This document shows, piece by piece, positions 25,949 to 34,776 of a stretch of 64,000 nt of DNA; within the stretch, counting starts at the first letter, position 1; each line of letters begins with the position of its first letter. Made by a program: the position numbers and the translations under genes. Under the pieces are notes generated by a model. That model saw nothing but the letters and a program-made list of their open reading frames with translations, was not told the DNA's origin and did no database searches. Source of the DNA: Liquorilactobacillus hordei DSM 19519. GTDB taxonomy: Bacteria > Bacillota > Bacilli > Lactobacillales > Lactobacillaceae. Location of the stretch: positions 1,860,001-1,924,000 of the forward strand of contig NZ_CP049303.1 in assembly GCF_019443985.1 (NCBI RefSeq). The letters run 5' to 3'.

Positions 25949-26683
25949 ATGGAATATTCTCTAGCAATTCGGCTTTGTGCTGAATTTTTTGGTACTGCTA
26001 TTATGGTAATTCTTGGTAACGGTTCGGTAGCTACAGTAGATCTTGAAAAAACCAAAGGGAGTCACAGTGGATGGATTGTAATCGCTGTTGGATACGGTTT
26101 TGCAGTTATGATTCCGGCTTTAATGTTTGGTACTATTTCAGGTAATCACATCAATCCAGCTTTTACAGTTGGACTTGCAGTTTCTGGGCTTTTCCCTTGG
26201 AGTAATGTTTTACCATATATTTCTGTTCAAATTTTAGGAGCAATTATTGGTCAATTTGTTGTTTATTTATGTTTCAAACCGCATTATGATTTGACTGAGA
26301 ATACAAATCTTGTGCTTGGTACATTTTCAACCTCAGATGCTACTTCGAGTAGACTTAATGGCTTTGTAAATGAATTTTTTGGAACATTTATTCTTGTTTT
26401 TGGGGCACTTGGTATTACCAACTCTCCTAGCTTTAGTCATGGTAATCAAATGTCTGGTTTTATCGGAATAGGTCTTTTAGTTATGGTTATCGTTGCTTCA
26501 TTTGGTGGACCTACAGGGCCAGCATTGAATCCAGCTCGTGATCTTGGGCCAAGAATCTTGCATCAGCTTCTTCCACTTAAATACAAAGGCCCTTCAAATT
26601 GGAAATACAGCTGGGTTCCAGTTGTTGCTCCAATTCTTGCGGGCATTTGTGCTGTTGCTCTATTCAAAATAATTTTTTTATAA
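25949..26683 (+). CDS. glpF: Glycerol uptake facilitator (aquaglyceroporin)
   Basis: A 244-residue MIP-family channel from the ATG at 25949 behind GGAGG; a TTG start at 25934 would place the ribosome site inside the gene. Both half-helix motifs are intact: GNHINPAFTVGL near residue 65 and ALNPARDLGPR near 195. The Asp after the second NPA marks a glycerol-type pore. Six membrane segments are evident. It is separated from the lar operon by a two-way terminator. It is clearly a different paralogue from LarD in the same window. Confidence 0.92.
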   Translation: MEYSLAIRLCAEFFGTAIMVILGNGSVATVDLEKTKGSHSGWIVIAVGYGFAVMIPALMFGTISGNHINPAFTVGLAVSGLFPWSNVLPYISVQILGAIIGQFVVYLCFKPHYDLTENTNLVLGTFSTSDATSSRLNGFVNEFFGTFILVFGALGITNSPSFSHGNQMSGFIGIGLLVMVIVASFGGPTGPALNPARDLGPRILHQLLPLKYKGPSNWKYSWVPVVAPILAGICAVALFKIIFL

Positions 26684-26724
26684 ACTTTTCTAATTCAAAC
26701 TAAACTAATCAAATAATACAAACT

Positions 26725-26769
26725 AATCTCACATGATGAATTGGCAGATTCACATTTTGTGAGATTTTT
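26725..26769. terminator. Two-way terminator between glpF and the lar operon
   Basis: AATCTCACA and TGTGAGATT form a stem followed by TTTTATT on the plus strand. The minus-strand side can serve the convergent lar operon. Confidence 0.7.
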
Positions 26770-26818
26770 ATTATTCACTCACTTTGTCATAAGTCGTCAC
26801 TACTAATTTAAATTACCT

Positions 26819-27823
26819 CTATACTCTCACATCTTTTTTAATTCTCATCCAAATTATATATGAAACTACCCAAACAGTAGTTAAGCTTATCCATAACCCA
26901 TAACCTAAATAATCCATATTTACTCCTTGGATTATTTTAATAACACTATTTTTTAAACCAAAAACTTGTGACGTTACTTGTAGTAATTCAAACATTCCTA
27001 TTGTAAAGGCTGCTAATATTGAAATAAAAGTAACAACCAAATTATACTTAATTTTTTTTAAAGGTGTATCTAACGCCCATTTATATGCGCTTGCCATCAT
27101 AATCGAATCCGTTGTATCCATCAAACTCATTCCACTGGCAAAAATAATAGGTAAGGCAATTATTCCTAGATAAGATATATTTGATTTTGCTGCTGTAGCT
27201 GAAATTGCAATAACTGAAATCTCACTAGCCGTATCAAAACCAAGGCCAAATAGCAATCCAACCAAATACATTTGTGACTGTTTACTGACTATTCTAAAAA
27301 TCGGAGCAATTATCCTACTTAGAATTCCTCTTGACAAAAGTAACTTATCCAATGAATGTTCATCATAATCGTCTTTATTAGTTGATTTCAATATCTTCCA
27401 TAAATTAATAAAAATAATTAAATTAATAAAGGCTATATTTATCAAAAAAGTACCAGAGACTGTGGAACCAATTGTCCCGCCAATTGCCTCAAAAAGAGGT
27501 AACTTGACTTTAATCCATTTTAATGAAAAACAGACAGCAATCACCATCACAAGAACGATTGTAGAATGTCCTAATGAGAAGAAGTATCCAACTCCCTCTG
27601 ATTTTGACCTCTGCTGAATCAACTTTCTAACAGTATTATCAATCGCAGCGATATGATCCGCATCAAAAGCATGTCTCAGTCCAAGTAAATAAGCAAGTAG
27701 CCCTAGTCCCCAAAATTCGGGGAATTGGCTTGCTCCACAACTCAATAATATCACACCAATAATGTGCATCAGAATGACGGCTCCATAATAAAGAAGTACT
27801 TTTTTAACTGACTGACTTAGCAA
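26819..27823 (-). CDS. NiCoT-family nickel/cobalt permease
   Basis: A 334-residue protein with about eight hydrophobic segments. The family signature HX4DH is present as HAFDADHIAAIDN at residues 51-63. Further family blocks are LGHSTIV near 85, LLFGLGFDTASE near 195 and GMSLMDTTDS near 235. The start is TTG behind AGGAGG, 11 bases after larE. Nickel transport is favoured over cobalt because the gene ends the lactate racemase operon, whose cofactor needs nickel. L. plantarum instead uses the LarMNQO ABC-type nickel importer for this purpose. Confidence 0.92.
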   Translation of the reverse strand: MLSQSVKKVLLYYGAVILMHIIGVILLSCGASQFPEFWGLGLLAYLLGLRHAFDADHIAAIDNTVRKLIQQRSKSEGVGYFFSLGHSTIVLVMVIAVCFSLKWIKVKLPLFEAIGGTIGSTVSGTFLINIAFINLIIFINLWKILKSTNKDDYDEHSLDKLLLSRGILSRIIAPIFRIVSKQSQMYLVGLLFGLGFDTASEISVIAISATAAKSNISYLGIIALPIIFASGMSLMDTTDSIMMASAYKWALDTPLKKIKYNLVVTFISILAAFTIGMFELLQVTSQVFGLKNSVIKIIQGVNMDYLGYGLWISLTTVWVVSYIIWMRIKKDVRV

Positions 27824-27833
27824 AACTTTCCTC

Positions 27834-28667
27834 CTAATTTACTAATCTACTTTTTTCTCCAGCAGATAACTCATCATTCATTCTTCCTGACTTAAATCCC
27901 TCTAAATCAAGTGTGATATATTCAAAACCATATAATTTTAACTGCCTATTTATTTCTTTCATATTATTTATTAAAGATACCATTTCTCTAACAGGCACCT
28001 CAATTCTAGCTGTCTTATCCTGTACACGAACTCTCACTGTTTTATATCCTAATTTCCTTAAGTATGCTTCGGATTTCATTACACGATTAATCAATACACT
28101 AGTTAACTCTGTATTATATGGAAAACGTGATGAAACAGAACAACTAGCAACTTTATTCCAATTTTCAAGGCCTCGTCTCTCAGCAAGCTCTCTAACCTCA
28201 ACTTTATATATTTGAGCTAATTGCAATATTGAAATAATTCCTTCCTCATCACGTGCCTTTAGGCCTGGTCTAAAATCATTGTTATCATCCATTATCATTC
28301 CATCTAAAACAATATCTGCATTAAACTCTGCTTTTAATTCATTCATCTTCTTATAAAAAATCTTCTTCATCCAATACCAAGATGATGGTCGATTATTACG
28401 AATTTCTTCATTAAATAGGTAGTTCAGATTAACCTCTGCAACTTTTACTCCAAACTTACTTGCCAATTTAACAGCACTATTAAATTCGGTATCTGTAAAC
28501 AATTCTGAATTTGCTATAGCAGCGATAACATTTTCTTTTCCTAATACCTTAACAGCTGTATCTAAAACAAGTGTTGAGTCAATTCCACCTGAAAAAGCAA
28601 CAATAACTTTGCTATACTTTCCCATTGCACTATTTAATTCATTTTCTTTTTTCATTATATTTTCCAT
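27834..28667 (-). CDS. larE: Lactate racemase maturation protein LarE (sulfur transferase)
   Basis: A 277-residue ATP-pyrophosphatase family protein from the ATG at 28667, six bases after AAAGGTG; a GTG start would add three residues. The PP-loop SGGIDST is at about residues 26-32. The Cys in ASCSVSSRFPYN is residue 176 in this numbering, the position of the sacrificial sulfur-donor cysteine in L. plantarum LarE. LarE adenylates the pyridinium cofactor precursor and turns its two carboxylates into thiocarboxylates. It lies between larD and the nickel permease gene. Confidence 0.95.
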   Translation of the reverse strand: MENIMKKENELNSAMGKYSKVIVAFSGGIDSTLVLDTAVKVLGKENVIAAIANSELFTDTEFNSAVKLASKFGVKVAEVNLNYLFNEEIRNNRPSSWYWMKKIFYKKMNELKAEFNADIVLDGMIMDDNNDFRPGLKARDEEGIISILQLAQIYKVEVRELAERRGLENWNKVASCSVSSRFPYNTELTSVLINRVMKSEAYLRKLGYKTVRVRVQDKTARIEVPVREMVSLINNMKEINRQLKLYGFEYITLDLEGFKSGRMNDELSAGEKSRLVN

Positions 28668-28683
28668 TTTTTTCACCTTTCTT

Positions 28684-29397
28684 TTATATACCTAAATAAT
28701 ATTTAGCAAATAAAGCTGCTGCAATTGCACCAACAAATGGTGCAATTCCGGGTACTAAAATACCATATTGCCAATCACTATCAGCCTTATTTTTGATAGG
28801 TAAGACTGCATGTGCAATTCTTGGTCCCATATCTCTTGCTAAATTCATTGCAAAACCAGTAGGTCCACCCATACCCATACCTATCGCCCATACAAGCAGT
28901 CCAACACCAATCGGAACAATTCCTGATGTTTTATATTGTGAAATAGCTAAAATTGATGTTAAAAAAACAAATGTTGCAAAAAATTCAACAAAAAAGTTTC
29001 TTGGTAAATTTCTTACCGCTGGTGCTGTAGAAAAAATATTACGAATAGTTGCATTATCAATCTTCCCATATGAATGTTTAAAAGAATCAGCGTACATAAT
29101 GTATACAATTATAGATCCAATGACTCCTCCTGCTACTTGAACAATTGCAGTAAAAAAGAAAATCACCCATGTCATATTACCTAATAAAACTTGTGTAAGT
29201 GCCATCGCAGGATTAATCGTAACATTACCAAAAATAAACAATGAAACACTAATACCAAATGCCCATGTTGTGATTGCAAACAAATGTCCTGAGCCATGAT
29301 ACTTTGTGTCATTCAAAACTGTATCTGCATGGACACCTACCCCAAAAATAATCATTAATGCTGTACCCATAAATTCTGCTAACAACTGATGAATCAT
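28684..29397 (-). CDS. larD: Lactate channel LarD (aquaglyceroporin family)
   Basis: A 237-residue MIP-family channel with six membrane segments. The first half-helix motif is normal (INPAMALTQV near residue 62). The second reads NLARDMGPR near residue 188, with Leu in the place of Pro in the usual NPA. LarD in L. plantarum passes D- and L-lactate across the membrane. The start codon follows larC directly. Assignment as LarD rather than GlpF rests on location inside the lar operon and on the presence of a separate glpF. Confidence 0.9.
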   Translation of the reverse strand: MIHQLLAEFMGTALMIIFGVGVHADTVLNDTKYHGSGHLFAITTWAFGISVSLFIFGNVTINPAMALTQVLLGNMTWVIFFFTAIVQVAGGVIGSIIVYIMYADSFKHSYGKIDNATIRNIFSTAPAVRNLPRNFFVEFFATFVFLTSILAISQYKTSGIVPIGVGLLVWAIGMGMGGPTGFAMNLARDMGPRIAHAVLPIKNKADSDWQYGILVPGIAPFVGAIAAALFAKYYLGI

Positions 29398-29399
29398 TT

Positions 29400-30638
29400 T
29401 TACACCTCTAAATTTTTATAGTATTCTCTCTTTGCTTCTTCCATAACAGTACCTATTGGCAAATTTTTTTCTTCGGCAATTTTTTCTGCACTTGCATATT
29501 CAACAGACACTTTTTTTAAATTGCCAAATATTCCAATCTTAATTTTTACCTGTCCATGTTTGGTATTAATTATCTCAAATTTACGTTGCATTATTTTACG
29601 TTGCATTACATTCCAACGAACTCCAAAAGTTGAACTATTTTTTATAATTATCAAAATAATATCTTCTAGTGCACTTTCTTTAGCAAGAACCGTTAATTGA
29701 TATGCTGGTCTATTCTTTTTTGAAAAAATCGGTGTAAAAAATGTATCATAGACACCAAAATCAAATAACTTCTTCATGGTAAAAGATAATTGTTCTCCCG
29801 ACTGATCATCAATATTTGCATGGACTTCAATAACACTATCACTTTTGGTATTTACTCTTTTTTTACTTTGTTCAGACTCTAGTAGTATTCCCCGCAATGC
29901 ATTCAAACTACCTGTTTCTCGTGTTCCAAAACCATATCCTACTTGTTCGACCACTAAGTTCTCTGGTATCCCACCAAATACATCTGTGATACACTTTATA
30001 ATTCCAAAACCCGTGGGTGTTACTAACTCTGTCAGTACATCCTCTCTTTGTCTGAAAGGTACCTCACTATTCATCCTCATCTGCATCACTGCAGGTACTG
30101 GTACAGGCATCACTCCATGTGCAACCTTGATTGTGCCACTTCCATCCACAAGCGTTCCGCAAATGACCTTCTCAATTTTCAACAATTTCAAACCAATAAA
30201 GAAACCTACCACATCAACAATTGAATCGATTGCCCCAACTTCATGAAAATGAATCTCATCAATCTTCTTACCATGTACGTGTGCTTCCGCTTTAGCAATT
30301 TCTTCAAAAACGGTACAAGCAGACTTTTTTATATTCTCACTTAGACTAGAATTATTAATAATATTTTCAATGGTAGATAGATTTCTTCCGTGATGATGGA
30401 TTTTTCCAACACCTTCATCTGCATGATGCCCTTTGAATTCGTCACTCAATGTTACTTCAAATAAATGTCCCTTAATTGCCGAACTTGTAGTCTCTGTCAG
30501 CGTTAATTCGTATCCAGTTATCTCTAATTTTGCTAATTCCTGCTTGAAGTCTGCGAAGTTAAGCCCTAGATCAAATAACGTCCCCAGCAACATGTTCCCA
30601 CTTACTCCTGAAAAAGGATCAAGATATAAACTTTTCAT
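29400..30638 (-). CDS. larC: Nickel insertion protein LarC, single uninterrupted frame
   Basis: A 412-residue LarC with both halves joined in one frame. The N-terminal part has DPFSGVSGNMLLGTLFDLG and a His-rich stretch (HHADEGVGKIHHHG near residues 70-83) suited to nickel handling. The C-terminal part carries the cyclometallase/CTP-binding region (EVHANIDDQSGEQL near residue 265 and beyond). LarC inserts nickel into the thiocarboxylated cofactor. In L. plantarum larC1 and larC2 are separate frames joined by ribosomal frameshifting; nothing like that is needed here. The start overlaps the larB stop (ATGA). Confidence 0.95.
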   Translation of the reverse strand: MKSLYLDPFSGVSGNMLLGTLFDLGLNFADFKQELAKLEITGYELTLTETTSSAIKGHLFEVTLSDEFKGHHADEGVGKIHHHGRNLSTIENIINNSSLSENIKKSACTVFEEIAKAEAHVHGKKIDEIHFHEVGAIDSIVDVVGFFIGLKLLKIEKVICGTLVDGSGTIKVAHGVMPVPVPAVMQMRMNSEVPFRQREDVLTELVTPTGFGIIKCITDVFGGIPENLVVEQVGYGFGTRETGSLNALRGILLESEQSKKRVNTKSDSVIEVHANIDDQSGEQLSFTMKKLFDFGVYDTFFTPIFSKKNRPAYQLTVLAKESALEDIILIIIKNSSTFGVRWNVMQRKIMQRKFEIINTKHGQVKIKIGIFGNLKKVSVEYASAEKIAEEKNLPIGTVMEEAKREYYKNLEV

Positions 30639-31396
30639 TTTGCCGCCTCCGCCAAATGATTTATTTTACTTGCTGAATAACCAGCTCCGAAACCATTGTC
30701 AATATTTACAACTGTGATACCTGTAGCACAGCTATTTAACATCGTTAACAATGCTGCCATTCCATTAAACGCGGTTCCATAGCCGACACTCGTCGGAACT
30801 GCAATTACAGGAGAACTTACAAGTCCACCGACAACAGAAGCTAACGCTCCTTCCATTCCAGCAATTACAATAACTACTTGTGCTGCTCTAATCTCGTCTA
30901 TACGTGCAAATAACCTATGGATTCCAGCAACTCCAACATCATAAATTCTGTCAACGCTATTACCAAAAGCTTCCGCAGTAACTGCAGCTTCCTCAGCAAT
31001 CTTTAAATCAGATGTTCCTGCTGTCACAACTGCAATTTTTCCAATTGTTTTATCTATCGGATTTTGCTCCCATGACAACATTTCAGAAACTTCGTCATAC
31101 TTTAACTGCGGTAAACTTTCTCTGATGTTCTTTGCCTTTGATGGATCAACCATGGTCACTAAGATATTATTTTGTTTACCTAGCATTGCCTCAACAATTC
31201 CTATTACCTGCTCAGCTGTTTTACCTTCACCGTAGATAATTTCAGGAACACCAGTCCTTTTATTTCTTTCCGTATCAATCTTAGCAAATCCCAGATCAGT
31301 AAATCCTGAATTATTAATGATCTCAGTTGCATCTTCCACACTTATTTGTTTTTCAGAAACAAGTTGAAATATTTGTCTTACCTTCTCAGCTTCCAT
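30635..31396 (-). CDS. larB: Lactate racemase cofactor enzyme LarB (carboxylase/hydrolase)
   Basis: A 253-residue protein whose C-terminal half resembles the PurE/AIR carboxylase fold (VVTAGTSDLKIAEEAAVTAE near residue 128, then IAGMEGALASVVGGL near 180). LarB carboxylates the pyridinium ring of nicotinic acid adenine dinucleotide at C5 and hydrolyses the phosphoanhydride, giving the precursor used by LarE. It starts two bases after larA stops and overlaps larC, so larA-B-C are tightly coupled. Confidence 0.96.
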   Translation of the reverse strand: MEAEKVRQIFQLVSEKQISVEDATEIINNSGFTDLGFAKIDTERNKRTGVPEIIYGEGKTAEQVIGIVEAMLGKQNNILVTMVDPSKAKNIRESLPQLKYDEVSEMLSWEQNPIDKTIGKIAVVTAGTSDLKIAEEAAVTAEAFGNSVDRIYDVGVAGIHRLFARIDEIRAAQVVIVIAGMEGALASVVGGLVSSPVIAVPTSVGYGTAFNGMAALLTMLNSCATGITVVNIDNGFGAGYSASKINHLAEAAK

Positions 31397-31397
31397 A

Positions 31398-32681
31398 CTA
31401 TTCCTTACCTTTTACAATGACTCCGAGTCCATCTGGAATAACTACTACCTTGGCCTTTGCACCTTCACGCTCATATGCTTTTTCCATTGCTTCATCCAAT
31501 GAGATCGCAAGTTCCATATGCATCTTTGTAATCAGCTCTGGATCAACAAGGTCTGATACAAAAATAACATGATGATTGACTAAAATACGTGCCAGAATCT
31601 GTGATGTCCATTGATCTGGAACGGTTTCAAGTCTAGGTGTATTCACAGCCTTATCAAGAAATTCCTTTGGATCAGCAACATCTGCGATGTTATGATAGAA
31701 TCCTTCACCACCATGCCCATCTCGACAACCAGCGACCATAATAATGGTGCCACCGACTTTATTTGTTGCCTCAGCAGCCGTCATTCCCTTAACTGCTTGA
31801 TAAATATTTTGATCTAGTGGATAACCACCATTTGTTGAAATCGTAATATCAGATTCAATCGCATCAACTTCTGATAATGATTCGACAAATTCAGTTCCTT
31901 TTTTGTGAGCCTTCTCTAAATCACCCGCAAACGAACCAATGATTTTCTTGTCTTCATCAAGTACAACGTTTAAAATGAATGCTAATTTAACCGTCTTTGC
32001 AGCGTAAACCATATCTTCATGGATTAAATTATGATTCAAGTTACCTGTACGAGAATGCTTGTCACTTATAAATTCACCTGAATGGTTTGCCATGATTGTT
32101 TTGTATGACGAGATACCAGGCAAAACAGACTTTCTTCCGCCAGAGAAACCAGCAAAGAAATGTGATTCAATGAATCCTTCTGAAATTAACAAATCTGCTT
32201 CAGTTGCGACTTTATTAACGATGAGATCGCCACCTGAAGGTAATTTACCCACTTTGACCATATCTTCATCACGTTCAGAATAATGCATTACAATTTCTTC
32301 ATTATCAACAATCTCTTTGCCATACTTGTTGATTAATTCTTCCGTTGTTGAAGGTCTGTGAAATCCTGTTGCAACCAAGATTCTGATTCTTGCATCGGGA
32401 GCAGCTGAACGAATTCTACGCAACAAAATTGGCGTAATTATTTTGGATGGGACTGGGCGTGTATGATCAGAAGAAATAATTACAATATTTTTCTTACCCT
32501 TGGCCAATTCCTCCAACTTTGGAGAAGCAGTTGGATTATCTAACGATCGTTCAACCAACTCTTGTTCTGAATATTTTGCATGATATGTGGCTGCCTCGGA
32601 AACTAAAGATCCTGCAAAACTGTTCTCAGAAATGTGAGCAATAATACTTTTCTTATCATATGGTAATTTTATATCTATCAT
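31398..32681 (-). CDS. larA: Nickel-dependent lactate racemase LarA
   Basis: A 427-residue enzyme that interconverts L- and D-lactate using the nickel-pincer nucleotide. The functional residues fall exactly at the L. plantarum numbers: H108 in GFHRP, H174 in ESHFF, K184 in GGRKSV (covalent cofactor link) and H200 in ANHSG. DHTRPVP near residue 72 is the substrate-binding N-terminal signature. It is the first gene of larABCDE plus the nickel permease. D-lactate is needed for D-Ala-D-Lac peptidoglycan ends in many lactobacilli. The gene is divergent from larR. Confidence 0.97.
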   Translation of the reverse strand: MIDIKLPYDKKSIIAHISENSFAGSLVSEAATYHAKYSEQELVERSLDNPTASPKLEELAKGKKNIVIISSDHTRPVPSKIITPILLRRIRSAAPDARIRILVATGFHRPSTTEELINKYGKEIVDNEEIVMHYSERDEDMVKVGKLPSGGDLIVNKVATEADLLISEGFIESHFFAGFSGGRKSVLPGISSYKTIMANHSGEFISDKHSRTGNLNHNLIHEDMVYAAKTVKLAFILNVVLDEDKKIIGSFAGDLEKAHKKGTEFVESLSEVDAIESDITISTNGGYPLDQNIYQAVKGMTAAEATNKVGGTIIMVAGCRDGHGGEGFYHNIADVADPKEFLDKAVNTPRLETVPDQWTSQILARILVNHHVIFVSDLVDPELITKMHMELAISLDEAMEKAYEREGAKAKVVVIPDGLGVIVKGKE

Positions 32682-32718
32682 TCTTTGACAATTTCCTTTC
32701 TTATTAATCTAATTAGCA

Positions 32719-32745
32719 ATTATAATTACTTAAGAGAGATTTCAA
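32719..32745 (-). promoter_or_regulatory. Probable larA operon promoter
   Basis: On the minus strand TTGAAA (32740-32745) and a perfect TATAAT (32719-32724), spacer 15. The short spacer suggests dependence on an activator such as LarR. Confidence 0.55.
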
Positions 32746-32758
32746 ACATTCATTCGTG

Positions 32759-32789
32759 CATACTTATCAATACGTTCAATAAGAGTATG
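32759..32789. promoter_or_regulatory. Candidate LarR operator: imperfect inverted repeat
   Basis: CATACTTAT (32759-32767) and ATAAGAGTATG (32779-32789) form an inverted repeat with a two-base insertion in one arm. It is placed just upstream of the larA -35 box, a usual site for a Crp-type activator. Binding is inference. Confidence 0.4.
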
Positions 32790-32836
32790 ATTTGTAACCT
32801 TTAACTTATACGCCTTTTTAAATGCAAAAAACCGGA

Positions 32837-32865
32837 TTGACTTTCCCCGCGACTAAAAGTAATAT
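32837..32865 (+). promoter_or_regulatory. larR promoter
   Basis: TTGACT (32837-32842) and TAATAT (32860-32865) with a 17-base spacer, 67 bases before the larR ATG. Confidence 0.65.
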
Positions 32866-32932
32866 CAGTTGTTAGCACTTACTGAAGTTTTCATAAAAAT
32901 GCCATTATTTAATAGAAAGGATTGTGTATTAT

Positions 32933-33604
32933 ATGGTAATGAGCCATACTGAATACCTGATGAACTATCTTCAATCAAAAAAAATGCCTGTAATTAAAAA
33001 GAAAAAACATACCTATTTGACCTATCATGGATTAGAAGAAAAGAGTACTTATGTTTTGAAACATGGAATTGTTAAAACCTCAATTATTTTACAAGATGGT
33101 AGAGAATTTAATCTTTCATACATAACTCGACCCGATGTTTTGAGTTTACTTCGCGATGAAGTTTCTAAATACACTGATCAACCATTTAATGTTCGTGTTG
33201 AATCTCAAGAAGCAGAGTTTTATAAAATTGATCGCGTTAAATTTTGGGAAATGGTCAACCAAGACGATGAGTTAAACAATTACGTTAAAGAATATTATCG
33301 AACAAAGCTTTCAGAAAATATCGTTCGTTTACAACGTATGATAATGGGCGGAAAACATGATGCTGTCTGTGCTTTTTTATATCAACTTAGTGATTTATTT
33401 GGTAAAAGACTGCCTAATCATCAAGGAGTATTAATTGACTTCACTGTAACTAATGAAGATATTGCTGGATTTTGTGGTATAAATTCAAGATCATCTGTAA
33501 CAAGAATACTTAGCGATTTGCGTGAAGAAGGTATTATAGACATTAAAAATCATAAATTTATTATTACTAATATGAATTATTTATTGGATTATGTGTCAAT
33601 TTAA
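32933..33604 (+). CDS. larR: Crp/FNR-family regulator LarR
   Basis: A 223-residue protein with an N-terminal cyclic-nucleotide-binding-like beta-roll (about residues 20-115), a long linker helix and a C-terminal winged helix (TNEDIAGFCGINSRSSVTRILSDLREEGII, near residues 165-195). No FNR-type cysteine cluster is visible. The ATG at 32933 fits an AGAAAGGA site; a GTG at 32924 is too close to it. In L. plantarum LarR activates the lar operon in response to the L-/D-lactate balance. The divergent position next to larA supports the same role here. Confidence 0.9.
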   Translation: MVMSHTEYLMNYLQSKKMPVIKKKKHTYLTYHGLEEKSTYVLKHGIVKTSIILQDGREFNLSYITRPDVLSLLRDEVSKYTDQPFNVRVESQEAEFYKIDRVKFWEMVNQDDELNNYVKEYYRTKLSENIVRLQRMIMGGKHDAVCAFLYQLSDLFGKRLPNHQGVLIDFTVTNEDIAGFCGINSRSSVTRILSDLREEGIIDIKNHKFIITNMNYLLDYVSI

Positions 33605-33640
33605 CTTTTTATTACATCTTTCCTTAATTTGTTTTAGTAT

Positions 33641-34695
33641 GGCAGATTGCAAGAAATAACTTGAACAAATTTAGTAACGCAGATTACGCAAAAAGATCTC
33701 AATCGGTGTTCGCCAATTTAAACATTTGAGTGGTCGGGAATTCAAATACCAGTTAATTTGAATCAATTCATCATCGGTAATCTCATCAATCGGTTGACCT
33801 TTGGGAATGAAGCGGCGTAGTACTCGGTTGCGATTTTCATTACTGCCTCGTTCATGTGGCGAATAAGCGTGCGCAAAGTACAGCGGAACACCGGCCTGTT
33901 CTTCAATCAAATTGTAGTTGGCGAATTCTTTCCCATGGTCAACAGTAAGGGTCTTGAGATTATCTCCTAACTGGTTAGCCAATTCTAAAATAGCCTTGGT
34001 CATTGAAGTACTATCTCGTCCATTAAGCCGTTTAACGATGGTAAGCCGACTCTTACGCTCGACAAACGTAGCTACTGCTTGACCTTTACGTTTTCCAGAT
34101 AAAACTGTATCAGCTTCGAAGTGACCTGAAGTATTACGATCAGAAATTTCAGCTGGACGATCTTCGATGGAACGTCCATGACTAAAACTACCACGGGTTT
34201 CTTTAGCTCGTTTGCGACGAATACCATGGTCAGGTAAATCAGTCACATTAATATCCAGTAGTCCCTGATCAATCCAGTTATAGATGGTTTTGTAGGCAAT
34301 TCTAACTACATGAGCCACTTGTTCAATTGACCATTTTTGGATCTTGATTTTTTCTTCAATCAAGCGCTTTAGGTTAGTCGTTAAGATGGTTTTACGACCA
34401 CGATGACTAAGTTTAACTTCATGGTCAGTTTGAGCCTTAACTGCGTGATACTCACCAGCTAAGCGATGAACCTCATTAAAGATAGTGGTTTTACTAAGGC
34501 CTAAATAATCGGCAATATATTGAAGTGAGTGCTTTTCATGATGAAGTGTTTCGATGACAACGCGGTCTTCAAATGATAAAATAGTGGTGCCCATAAAGGT
34601 CCTTCTTTCTAGTGGAATGTTGTGGTGACACCATTGAAGACCTTTATGGGTTTTTCTGTCCACTAATATGTTCAACTTAAATTTTACAATCTACC
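33641..34695 (-). mobile_element. IS30-family insertion sequence, complete
   Basis: A 1,055-bp element with imperfect terminal inverted repeats (GGCAGATTGCAAG at 33641 against GGTAGATTGTAAA at the right end). GTAT directly before the left end and directly after the right end is a probable 4-bp target duplication. It is inserted 36 bases after larR, between the larR and his operon ends, without breaking a gene. Confidence 0.88.
33671..34594 (-). CDS. IS30-family transposase
   Basis: A 307-residue protein from the ATG at 34594, where MGTTILSFEDRVVIE begins the IS30-type N terminus; the frame is open for 27 more codons upstream. It has an N-terminal helix-turn-helix (LQYIADYLGLSKTTIFNEV), a second one (WSIEQVAHVVRIAYKTIYNWI), and the DDE core: Asp in GHFEADTV, Asp in TVDHGKEF and Glu in RGSNENRNRVLR. 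Codon use is more GC-rich than the surrounding host genes. The gene looks intact. Confidence 0.93.
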   Translation of the reverse strand: MGTTILSFEDRVVIETLHHEKHSLQYIADYLGLSKTTIFNEVHRLAGEYHAVKAQTDHEVKLSHRGRKTILTTNLKRLIEEKIKIQKWSIEQVAHVVRIAYKTIYNWIDQGLLDINVTDLPDHGIRRKRAKETRGSFSHGRSIEDRPAEISDRNTSGHFEADTVLSGKRKGQAVATFVERKSRLTIVKRLNGRDSTSMTKAILELANQLGDNLKTLTVDHGKEFANYNLIEEQAGVPLYFAHAYSPHERGSNENRNRVLRRFIPKGQPIDEITDDELIQINWYLNSRPLKCLNWRTPIEIFLRNLRY

Positions 34696-34702
34696 GTATG
34701 TA

Positions 34703-34760
34703 TAAAAAAAAGATTAGATATTAGAAAACAAATTGTTTTTTAACATCTAATCTTTTTTTA
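34703..34760 (-). terminator. Terminator of the histidine operon
   Basis: A long AT-rich hairpin built on AAAAAAGATTAGAT and ATCTAATCTTTTTT, with A- and T-runs on the two sides, so it can act in both directions. Confidence 0.8.
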
Positions 34761-34776
34761 AGGTTTAAAATATCTA

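Noticed and set aside
29400-30638. Programmed frameshift in larC
   Set aside because: The frame is continuous over the full expected length, so no shift is required.
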